Source: Chloroflexota bacterium (GTDB taxonomy: Bacteria > Chloroflexota > Dehalococcoidia > UBA2979). From it: a stretch of DNA of 45,927 bases. Below are positions 22,868-30,177 of the stretch, piece by piece; position 1 is the stretch's first letter, and the number at the start of each line of letters is the position of its first letter. Made by a program: the position numbers and the translations under genes. The notes below the pieces were generated by a model. It did not search any database. It worked only from the letters and a program-made list of their open reading frames with translations, and was not told the DNA's origin. The DNA lies in assembly GCA_026713865.1 (NCBI GenBank), contig JAPONQ010000050.1:1-45927 (forward strand). The letters are read 5' to 3'.

Positions 22868-23853
22868 GCGCCGAGCCGGTCGAGCACCTCCTCGAGCTCT
22901 TCCTGCGAGAGCACTCCCTCGAACTTCGCCGCGATCCGACCCCCGGCGTCCACGACGAAGACCCACGGCTCGGTGCCGAGGCCCCACTCCTCCATCGCCG
23001 GCACCGTCGCGAAGACGCTCTCCGACCGCAGGCGCTCGAGGTCGTAGGGCTCGATGTGCACGAACTCGACGCGTCCCGCGTAGCGCTCGGCGAGCGGCGT
23101 CACGACCTGCTCCAGAACCGGTCCGCAGTAGCGCGTCCGGCAGAAGGCCGGCGTCGCGAAGGCGACCACCACCGGGCGCCCGAGCTCGAGCGCCTCGGCC
23201 ACCGTCCGCTCGTGCATCTCCGGGTTCGGCGGCTGCGCCGTCGAGAGGGAGGCGATGTCGCGGCCGTCCGCGAGGACGGGCTGGCGCGTCCTGGGCGCCG
23301 GATCGCCGACCGCGGGCTCGCTCGCCTCCTCCACGACGAAGAAGCGGATGCGGAGCCCCTCCTGCCGCTCGCCATCCACCGTGACGGCGAGCTCCGCGCC
23401 CCACCAGCCGGCGCGCGTCAGGTCGACCGTCTCGCGCCAGAGGGTGACGATCGGATCCCGGTGCACGTGGATCGAGCCGTCCTCGTGCACGTGATCGAAC
23501 TCCTCCACCAGGGAAGACGGGCGGAGCTCCCCCTCGAGCGCGAGGGTGCTGCTGTCGTCGTCGAGCGTGTAGAGGCGCAGGTGGGCGGAGGCGGCGCCGT
23601 GGATCATCGAGCCGTCCGCCCCGAAGAGGCCGAAGATGAGACGGCTGCTGCCGACCGCGAGCCGGCTGTTGACGAGGGTGGCCGTCACCGGCTGCCCCTG
23701 GCGGAACTCGATCGGCCGCGACCAGTCGCCGCCGCCGGACGGAGAATCGCTTGGGCTCCCGCACGCCGCGAGCGCGAGCACGGCGACCGCCACGAGCGAT
23801 CCGGCCAGGCCGCGCATCGGGGATGCACGCAACCCGGCGGTGTTTGCGATCAC
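22864..23853 (-). CDS. Lipoprotein with C-terminal thioredoxin-like domain
   Basis: 329-residue predicted lipoprotein. Residues ~18-31 form a lipoprotein signal ending in the lipobox LAAC (Cys31). A beta-rich middle part follows (residues ~45-175), with histidines in HVHEDGSIHVHRDP that could bind metal. The last ~125 residues resemble a thioredoxin/peroxiredoxin fold: VVVAFATPAFCRTRYCGPVLEQV with cysteines at 238 and 243 (spacing C-x4-C rather than C-x2-C), then VEFVHIEPYD and GTEPWVFVVDAGGRIAAKFEG. It probably acts on the outside of the membrane in redox or copper-related chemistry (SCO-like resemblance is inference). The GTG at 23853 has an AGGAG ribosome site. It is divergent from the cation-efflux gene, across ~230 bp. 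Confidence 0.8.
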   Translation of the reverse strand: MIANTAGLRASPMRGLAGSLVAVAVLALAACGSPSDSPSGGGDWSRPIEFRQGQPVTATLVNSRLAVGSSRLIFGLFGADGSMIHGAASAHLRLYTLDDDSSTLALEGELRPSSLVEEFDHVHEDGSIHVHRDPIVTLWRETVDLTRAGWWGAELAVTVDGERQEGLRIRFFVVEEASEPAVGDPAPRTRQPVLADGRDIASLSTAQPPNPEMHERTVAEALELGRPVVVAFATPAFCRTRYCGPVLEQVVTPLAERYAGRVEFVHIEPYDLERLRSESVFATVPAMEEWGLGTEPWVFVVDAGGRIAAKFEGVLSQEELEEVLDRLGA

Positions 23854-24081
23854 GGCGCTCCTGCCTTCCGGTCGTGGGACACTATCCGCGATTGTCCACC
23901 GGCGCCCGCCTGCTGTCAGCGCGGACCCCCGTTGCGTTCGCCGCTGCCGCCGCCAGCCGTCCGCCGGTGAGCCGGCGCCACGCGCGTGAGGAGGAGCGGT
24001 GAGCGTGAGCACCCCGCTGTCGCGCCTTCCCTGTCGGCCCCCCGGGGGAACCGCCAGCACGCCGGGAAGCGGAGCATAGCC

Positions 24082-24981
24082 GTGCACGGGCATGAGGCCG
24101 ACGGCTCCGCACAGGGGCGGCTCGTCCTCGCGCTCTCGATCACGTTCGCGGCGCTCGTCGTCGAGATCTGGGGGGCCATGTGGACGGGATCGCTCGCGCT
24201 CCTGGCGGATGCCGGCCACATGCTCTCCGACGTCGCCGCCCTCTCGATCGCGCTCGCCGCCGCGTGGTTCGCCGGCCGTCCGCACACCTGGAGCTCGACG
24301 TTCGGCCTCCACCGCACGGAGGTGCTGGCGGCGACCGGCAACGCCGTCGGCGTCCTGCTGATCGCCGCGTTCGTCGTCTGGAGCGGCATCGCGCGCCTCC
24401 GGGAGCCGACCGCGGTGGACGGGGAGGGACTGGCAGCGATCGCAGCGATCGGCCTCGCCGCGAACCTCGCCGTGCTCCTGGTGCTGCACGCCGGCCGCTC
24501 CGGGCAGCGTCTCTCCGTCAACCTGCGGGCGGCGAGGCTACACGTGCTCGCCGACCTCGGCGGCTCGGTGGCCGCCGTTGCGGCCGGGCTGATCGTGGCC
24601 CTCACCGGGTGGGAGCGCGCCGACGCCCTGCTCTCGCTCGTGATCGTGGCGCTGATCGGCGTGACGGCGCTCCGCCTGCTCGGCGAGACGCTGCACGTGC
24701 TCATGGAGCGCGCGCCGCCGGGAACCGATCTCAGGGACGTGCAGGAGAGCCTGGAGACGCTTCCGAGCGTCCGGCGCGCGCACGAGATGCACTGCTGGAC
24801 GATCTCGGGGAGCTTCGTCTCATTCGCATGCCACCTGGAGCTGGAACCGGATGCCGATCCCCTCGCCGCGATCGAGGCCGCCACGTCGCTGCTGCGCGAT
24901 CGCTACGACCTCCACCACGTGACGATCCAGCCGGAGGGCCCGGCCGCCGTGCACGTCCACGACGCGCCCCTGGGGAGCTAG
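24082..24981 (+). CDS. Cation diffusion facilitator (Zn/Co/Cd efflux), CzcD/ZitB type
   Basis: 299-residue inner-membrane metal/proton antiporter of the CDF family. Six helices are seen between residues ~12 and ~215. The metal site is formed by His46 and Asp50 in LLADAGHMLSDVAALS (helix 2) and His154 and Asp158 in ARLHVLADLGGS (helix 5), as in zinc transporters. The cytosolic domain follows (DLRDVQESLETLPSVRRAHEMHCWTISGSFVS, then HLELEP and YDLHHVTIQPEG). The GTG start at 24082 is preceded by GGAG and a His-rich first segment (HGHE), typical for the family. It is divergent from the thioredoxin-like lipoprotein, whose middle part is also His-rich; a shared metal response is possible but unproven. 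Confidence 0.93.
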   Translation: MHGHEADGSAQGRLVLALSITFAALVVEIWGAMWTGSLALLADAGHMLSDVAALSIALAAAWFAGRPHTWSSTFGLHRTEVLAATGNAVGVLLIAAFVVWSGIARLREPTAVDGEGLAAIAAIGLAANLAVLLVLHAGRSGQRLSVNLRAARLHVLADLGGSVAAVAAGLIVALTGWERADALLSLVIVALIGVTALRLLGETLHVLMERAPPGTDLRDVQESLETLPSVRRAHEMHCWTISGSFVSFACHLELEPDADPLAAIEAATSLLRDRYDLHHVTIQPEGPAAVHVHDAPLGS

Positions 24982-25048
24982 CCGGGGACCGAGCGGTTAC
25001 CGCGCCACGGCCGGAGGCTTCGCGCGGCGCGGTCCGGCGGCCGGAGGG

Positions 25049-25477
25049 CTAGCGAGGCTCGGCCCGGAAGAGCGGGATCACGCGCTCGGTGCTCTCCTGG
25101 TAGGCCTCGTAGTCGGGATAGGCCTCGACGGAGAGGCGCCACAGCCGCTCGCGCTCGGCGGGATCCTCCACCAGGCGAGCGCGCATCGCCTGGACCGTGG
25201 AGCGATCGCGGATCTCGACGTCCGGGTCGGCGAGCAGGTTGTGGACCCAGACCGGATTCTGGGGCGCGCCGCCGAGCGATCCCACCAGCACGTAGCCGTC
25301 ACCGTCGGCCACGCGCATCAGCGGCGTCTTGCGGACGGCGCCGCTCCGGCGCCCGCGGTGCGTCACGATCACGACGGGCATGCCGCGCATCTCCGCCCCC
25401 TCGGCGCCGTTGGTGGACTCGTAGAGCTCGACCTGGTCTCGGACCCACTCGGCCGGGCTCGGCACGTACTCGCTCAC
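25049..25477 (-). CDS. Ddn-like F420-dependent nitroreductase-family protein
   Basis: 142-residue split-barrel protein of the deazaflavin-dependent (Ddn/DUF385) nitroreductase family. These proteins bind F420H2 and reduce quinones or nitro compounds. Landmarks: PVVIVTHRGRRSGAVRKTPLMRV, then GDGYVLVGSLGGAPQNPVWVHNLLADPDVEI and the RARLVEDPAERERLW segment, with AYPDYEAYQESTERVIPLF near the end. The GTG start has a clear GGAGGTGG site. Because F420 is needed, this gene supports an F420-producing host. It is transcribed alone; the operon to its right ends 230 bp away. Confidence 0.9.
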   Translation of the reverse strand: MSEYVPSPAEWVRDQVELYESTNGAEGAEMRGMPVVIVTHRGRRSGAVRKTPLMRVADGDGYVLVGSLGGAPQNPVWVHNLLADPDVEIRDRSTVQAMRARLVEDPAERERLWRLSVEAYPDYEAYQESTERVIPLFRAEPR

Positions 25478-25707
25478 CTACCACCTCCAACAACAGCGCT
25501 CGCGGGGGAACGGTCGGGACCCAGTGTCGCGGGCTCAACGCGCCGGCGTCGAGCGGTCGCGTGCCGTCCCCCTGGGACCTGCGCACGCGCCGGCAAGCGG
25601 CCAGACCACGCACAGGCTCAGCTCCGACCGGGTACGCGAGCAGAAGCGCCCGTGCGCGTCGCGCCTGACCGCGAGGCTCGGGGCTTGTGCGCGCCTCGAT
25701 GGTCTCC

Positions 25708-26583
25708 TCAGACGGCGGGCCGGGGCGTGACCGACACCTCGACCGCGAGCTCGGCGCCGGCCCACCCCCGGAAGATGCCGCGGGCGGGCGAGACATCGCC
25801 GTAGTCGCGGCCGACCGCGACGCGGACGTAGCGCTCCCGCGGCAGGCCCGGATTGGTGGGATCGAACGCGACCCACCCGAGCCCGGGGAGCCGGCACTCC
25901 ACCCAGGCATGGCCGGCCTCCGCATGCGTCGGCTGATCCGGGGGGTCGGCGGCGTGGAGATAACCCGAGACATAACGTGACGGGACGCCCCACGCGCGGG
26001 CGATCGTGATCATGACGTGCGCGTAGTCCTGGCAGACGCCGACGCCCGACTCCAGCACGTGCTCGATGGGGGAGATCGCCGAGGTGCTTCCCGGCAGGTA
26101 GCGGAAAGCGCGGTGCAGCGCGCCGGCGAGCGCCGAGAGGGCGCTCAGCGGATCCCCTGTCGGCTCCGCCAGCCCCTCGCGACGGGCGAACGACTCGAGC
26201 ACGGGGGAGGGCCGCGCGAAGGCGCTCGCGTGCGTGAACTCCCAGTCGGTGAACGATTCCGCCCAGGGACGCATCTCCTCCCAGGCATCGGGAGCAAGCG
26301 CCGCGGGGAGGGGAGGGGGCGGCGACAGCTCCACCTCCGAGCGCACCGTGATCGCGAGCGCCTCGTGCTCGCGGTGAACGGTGAGGAGGTGCCTCGCGTT
26401 GCCGAAGGGGTCACGGGACTCCGTGACGGGGCCGGGCGGGTCCGAGGACAGCTCGAAGCGCAGCAGGCGCTGGGCCCCGCCGCCCCGCGGCTTCAGGCAG
26501 AGCGCCATCACCGAGTCCCGCACCCGCGAGGTGTAGCGGTAGCGCGTGACGTGCTCGATCTCGTAGCGGGCGGAGGCCGTCAC
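25708..26583 (-). CDS. Transglutaminase-like protein (last gene of the ATP-grasp/alpha-E operon)
   Basis: 291-residue cysteine-protease-fold protein. An N-terminal beta domain (YEIEHVTRYRYTSRVRDSVM, a pattern specific to these bacterial transglutaminases) precedes the catalytic core. Catalytic Cys lies in ESGVGVCQDYAHVMI, His in EAGHAWVECRLPG and Asp in GWVAFDPTN. The GTG start is four bases past the stop of the alpha-E gene, so translation is coupled. In many bacteria this protein, an alpha-E protein and a circularly permuted ATP-grasp protein form a conserved operon, which comparative genomics predicts to make and process a peptide or amide; the substrate is unknown. Confidence 0.93.
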   Translation of the reverse strand: MTASARYEIEHVTRYRYTSRVRDSVMALCLKPRGGGAQRLLRFELSSDPPGPVTESRDPFGNARHLLTVHREHEALAITVRSEVELSPPPPLPAALAPDAWEEMRPWAESFTDWEFTHASAFARPSPVLESFARREGLAEPTGDPLSALSALAGALHRAFRYLPGSTSAISPIEHVLESGVGVCQDYAHVMITIARAWGVPSRYVSGYLHAADPPDQPTHAEAGHAWVECRLPGLGWVAFDPTNPGLPRERYVRVAVGRDYGDVSPARGIFRGWAGAELAVEVSVTPRPAV

Positions 26584-26587
26584 CGCG

Positions 26588-27556
26588 TCAGCGTGGGAGA
26601 GCGTGCGCGACCGGGTAGTTGAAGTAGCAGGCCGTCACGAGATCGTGGAGGGCGCGGCAGCGGTCGTTCACCTCGCGCAGGAGCGCCTCCGTGTCGTCCC
26701 GGACCGGCCAGCTCTCGTGGAGGAGCGAGGCGAGATCGTCGGCCTCGCCCTGCGTCTCCTCGCTCGAGAGGGGGTGTGGCCCGGGGCCGATCGCGGCGAT
26801 CTCGGCCGAGACGCCGTCCAGCGACTGCACCAGGGAGGCGGGCAGGAGCTGATTGGTGGCGAGCAGATCGGCCACCTGCTCCGGGTCGACCTCGACGCTG
26901 TAGCGGTCGGTGTAGGCCTCGAAGGCGTGGTAGAGGCGCAGGAGGCTGGTCCAGCCCTCCTCGGAGGCCTCCTCGACGCTCCTGTCCGCGGCGATCTGCG
27001 AGAGGAGCAGGCTGGCGAGGATCTGGGCCCGCTCGACCAGGTGTCCGAGCTGCATGAAGTGCCACCCCTCGTCGCGGTACATGGTGGCGGCGGCGATCCC
27101 CTGGAACGTGTCGACCGCGGCGGCCGTCTCGGCGAAGAAGCCCTCGGGCGACCCGCCCCAGACATCATGGATCTCCCGCTGCTGGAGCCGCAGGTAGCTC
27201 ACGTTCAGGGAGGTCCACATCTCCGCGCTGATGCACTGGCGCATCTGGCGGGCGTTTTCGCGGCCGAGCGCGAAGCAGCTCCGCACGGAGCTCGGATTGG
27301 AGCGCTCGAAGGTGAGGTCGTCGGCGAGCGTGTAGGCGTCGGCCAGCGCGAAGTCGTCGCTCTCGAGCGCCACCAGCTCGCCCGTCGGCGGCCTCCGGCC
27401 GATCAGGTCGTAGATCCGCGTCCAGCCGACGTGGATCTCCGGCAGCGGGCGGTCGACCAGGGTCTCCGTCTGCAGCCGGAGCAAACGGGCGAGGTGCTCC
27501 GCCCGCTCGAGATAGCGGCTCATCCAGTAGAGGCCCTGGGCGCTGCGCGCCAGCAC
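26588..27556 (-). CDS. Alpha-E domain-containing protein
   Basis: 322-residue all-helical protein of the alpha-E family (DUF403). The N-terminal VLARSAQGLYWMSRYLERAEHLARLL and the inner FSLGRENARQ-like block (FALGRENARQMRQCISAEMW), DEGWHFMQLGHLVERAQ and the final RALHDLVTACYFNYP are typical. The GTG start shares one base with the TAG stop of the ATP-grasp gene, and the downstream transglutaminase starts four bases after this gene's stop, making a tightly coupled three-gene operon. The protein is thought to assist the ATP-grasp enzyme; its biochemical role is not known. Confidence 0.92.
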   Translation of the reverse strand: MLARSAQGLYWMSRYLERAEHLARLLRLQTETLVDRPLPEIHVGWTRIYDLIGRRPPTGELVALESDDFALADAYTLADDLTFERSNPSSVRSCFALGRENARQMRQCISAEMWTSLNVSYLRLQQREIHDVWGGSPEGFFAETAAAVDTFQGIAAATMYRDEGWHFMQLGHLVERAQILASLLLSQIAADRSVEEASEEGWTSLLRLYHAFEAYTDRYSVEVDPEQVADLLATNQLLPASLVQSLDGVSAEIAAIGPGPHPLSSEETQGEADDLASLLHESWPVRDDTEALLREVNDRCRALHDLVTACYFNYPVAHALPR

Positions 27557-28986
27557 TAGTCGACCACCCACAGGTCCTTGCCGCCGCCGCCCTGGCTCGA
27601 GTTCACGACGAGGCTGCCCCGCCTCAGCGCGACACGGCAGAAGGCGCCGGGCACGATGCGCGTCTTTTGGCCGTGCAGCACGAACGGGCGGAGATCGACG
27701 TGGCGCGGCTCGAGCCGGCCGTCGATGAGGCACGGCGAGCGGGAGAGGTCCAGCACCGGCTGCGAGATGAAGCCGGCCGGATCCGCGAGCACCTGCTCCG
27801 CGTACTCGGAGCGCTCCTCGGGCGAGGCGTGCGGCCCCACCAGCATGCCGTAGCCGCCGGACTCCCCGACGCGCTTCACGACGAGCCGCTCGAGGTTGTC
27901 CAGCGTGTACTCGAGCTCCTCCGGCCGGCGGCCGAGATAGGTCTCAACGTTCTGGAGCACCGGCTCCTCGCCCAGGTAGTAGCGCACCATCTCCGGCACG
28001 TAGGCGTAGACGCTCTTGTCGTCGGCGACTCCCGTCCCCGGTGCGTTGGCCAGGGTCACGTTGCCGAGCCGGTACGCCTCCATCAGTCCGGGCACGCCGA
28101 GCAGGGAGTCGGGCCGGAAGACGAGCGGGTCGAGGAAGTCGTCGTCGACGCGCCGGTAGATCACGTCGATGCGGCGCAGGCCCGTGGTGGTGCGCGCGTA
28201 GACGAACCCACCGTCCACGAGCAGGTCGCGACCCTCGACCAGATCGGCGCCGAGCTCGCGCGCGAGAAACATGTGCTCGTAGAAGGCCGAGTTGTAGACG
28301 CCGGGAGTCAGCAGCGCGATGCGGGGGTCCGAGCATCCCTCGGGCGCGAGCTCGGCGAGCGTCGCGCGCAGCATGCTCCCGTAGTGCTCGACACCGCGGA
28401 CGCGGGCGCTCCGGTAGAGGCGCCTGAGGCTCGTCTTGACCGCCTTGCGGTTCGCGATCATGTAGGAGACGCCCGACGGCACCCGCAGGTTGTCCTCGAG
28501 CACGAAGAAGCCGTCGTTGGTGCGCACGATGTCGGTCCCGCAGACGGCGACCCAGGTGCCGTGCGGCGGGGAGATACCGCGCATCTCCAGGCGGTACTGC
28601 GGGCAGCCGCGCACCAGGTCCACGGGGATGACGCCGTCTTCCAGGATACGGGCCTCGCCGTAGACATCGGCCAGGAAAAGGTTGATCGCCTGGAGGCGCT
28701 GCGCCAGGCCCGTCTCGAGGTGCTCCCAGTCCGAGCTCGAGACCACGCGCGGCACGCAGTCGACCGGGATGATGCGCTCATCAGCCTCGTCGTCGCCGTA
28801 GACGGTGAAGGTGATGCCCTCGGTCGAGAAGGTCCGCGTCACCCGCTCCTGGATGACGGCGAGTTCCTCGGGGGAGAGGTCGCGCAGGGCCTCGTAGACC
28901 TCCCGGCAATGCTCGCGGTGGGTGCCGTCCGGCAGCAGCATCTCGTCGTAGATCGACCGGTCGAGATCGTAGCTGTCGAAGTCCAT
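27556..28986 (-). CDS. Circularly permuted ATP-grasp protein
   Basis: 476-residue protein of the circularly permuted type 2 ATP-grasp family (DUF404/DUF407). The opening YDLDRSIYDEMLLPDGTHREHC, the segment IPVDCVPRVVSSSDWEHLE, LAQRLQAINLFLADVYGEA, FFVLEDNLRVPSGVSYMIANR, GVYNSAFYEHMFLARELGADLVEGRDL and the Ser/Gly-rich end NSSQGGGGKDLWVV are signatures of the family. ATP-grasp enzymes form amide or peptide bonds via an acyl phosphate. First gene of the operon with alpha-E and transglutaminase genes. ATG start; promoter not resolved, but the divergent HNH gene begins about 200 bp away. Confidence 0.95.
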   Translation of the reverse strand: MDFDSYDLDRSIYDEMLLPDGTHREHCREVYEALRDLSPEELAVIQERVTRTFSTEGITFTVYGDDEADERIIPVDCVPRVVSSSDWEHLETGLAQRLQAINLFLADVYGEARILEDGVIPVDLVRGCPQYRLEMRGISPPHGTWVAVCGTDIVRTNDGFFVLEDNLRVPSGVSYMIANRKAVKTSLRRLYRSARVRGVEHYGSMLRATLAELAPEGCSDPRIALLTPGVYNSAFYEHMFLARELGADLVEGRDLLVDGGFVYARTTTGLRRIDVIYRRVDDDFLDPLVFRPDSLLGVPGLMEAYRLGNVTLANAPGTGVADDKSVYAYVPEMVRYYLGEEPVLQNVETYLGRRPEELEYTLDNLERLVVKRVGESGGYGMLVGPHASPEERSEYAEQVLADPAGFISQPVLDLSRSPCLIDGRLEPRHVDLRPFVLHGQKTRIVPGAFCRVALRRGSLVVNSSQGGGGKDLWVVD

Positions 28987-29193
28987 CCGGCCTCGGGATC
29001 GTCGGGGAGCCCTGCAGATCGCGACGTCCAGTCTAGATCATGCCGTCATCCACCCTGCACTGCGCACGCTTCGTGCGCGGAGGCGTTCGGTTGCCGGACG
29101 CAGCGACGCAGTTCCCGGTGGACCGCCCCGTGCAGCAACGGCCGCCACCGCGCAACGAGGACTCCCGCCACGACACGCTATGCTGCGTCCACC

Positions 29194-30144
29194 ATGGAGA
29201 GTGCCGTTCCAGCCGTCGTGGCCCTCACCGACGAGCGCTGGTTCACCCATTTCCGCCCGCAGGACGAACTGACCGCGGTCGACGAGGTGAACTTCTGGCG
29301 ACCGGCGGCTCAAACCGGGTTCCGCGCTCTCAGACCCGGCCAGCCCTTCTTCTTCCGGCTGAAGGCGCCGTATCGAGCCATCGCCGGGTTCGGATTCTTC
29401 GCCGTCTCCTCCCAGGTGTCCGTCCCGCTCGCCTGGGAGATCTTCGGCGACCGCAACGGTGACGCCTCGAAGGCGGCGTTCGAGCAGCGGATACGCGGGT
29501 ATCGGACGCGCTTTCGCCGCGCAGAGGATGCGCCGCTGAGCTGCATCGTCCTGCGTGACGCCGTGTTCCTCCCTCGTAGAAGCTGGCTTCCGTGGGACCT
29601 CGAGGAGGGGTGGCAGCCCAACGTCGTCAGCTACAAGGGGTATGACCTCGCGACCGATGGACGACGCCTGGAAGCACTCCTCCAGAGCACGCATCCCGAC
29701 CCGGTGCCGGACCTGCAGCCGACGTTCGAGTTGCTGCAGCACGATCTGCGCAGCCGCGTCGAGGCCGTGCATGTCGAGAGGCCTGGGCAGGGGACCTTCC
29801 GCCTGCGGCTGCTGGAAGCGTACGGCAGGCAATGCGCCGTGACGGGCGAGCACGCGGTGCCGGTCCTCGACGCCGCCCACATTCAGCCATACCTGGGTCC
29901 GGCATCGAACCACCCGCAGAACGGGATCGTGCTTCGCTCCGACCTCCACCGGCTCTACGACAAGGGGTATGTCACCGTCACGCCCGATCTGCGCCTCGAG
30001 GTGAGTTCCCGGCTCCGCGACGAGTTCGAGAACGGGAAGCACTACTACCAGATGGTCGGTCGCGAGATACACGTGCCGCGCGAGCGCCGGCTCGCCCCGA
30101 GCGTTGAGGCGCTCGAGTGGCACGCGGACAACGTCTTCCGGTAG
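29194..30144 (+). CDS. HNH endonuclease with PUA-like N-terminal domain
   Basis: 316-residue protein in two parts. Residues ~10-150 show DEVNFWRP, FRALRPGQPFFFRLKAP, YRAIAGFGFFAVSSQVSV and AWEIFG, a beta-rich pattern that resembles the PUA superfamily (EVE/ASCH-like) used by some nucleases to read modified bases. Residues ~205-262 form an HNH nuclease: RQCAVTGEHAVPVLDAAHIQPY, then HPQNGIVLRSDLHRLYDKG, carrying the conserved His/Asn/His and metal ligands (C-x2-G rather than a C-x2-C zinc knuckle). A modification-dependent restriction role is inference from this architecture. ATG at 29194; no strong ribosome site is evident. It faces away from the ATP-grasp operon and is convergent with the nuclease/helicase gene (33 bp between stops). 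Confidence 0.82.
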   Translation: MESAVPAVVALTDERWFTHFRPQDELTAVDEVNFWRPAAQTGFRALRPGQPFFFRLKAPYRAIAGFGFFAVSSQVSVPLAWEIFGDRNGDASKAAFEQRIRGYRTRFRRAEDAPLSCIVLRDAVFLPRRSWLPWDLEEGWQPNVVSYKGYDLATDGRRLEALLQSTHPDPVPDLQPTFELLQHDLRSRVEAVHVERPGQGTFRLRLLEAYGRQCAVTGEHAVPVLDAAHIQPYLGPASNHPQNGIVLRSDLHRLYDKGYVTVTPDLRLEVSSRLRDEFENGKHYYQMVGREIHVPRERRLAPSVEALEWHADNVFR

Positions 30145-30177
30145 CAGGCCCGCTCCGACGTCACGGAGGCCGGAGGC

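Noticed and set aside
27667-29193. N-terminal extension of the HNH gene back to 27667
   Set aside because: It would run antisense through the ATP-grasp gene; the ATG at 29194 gives a complete protein.
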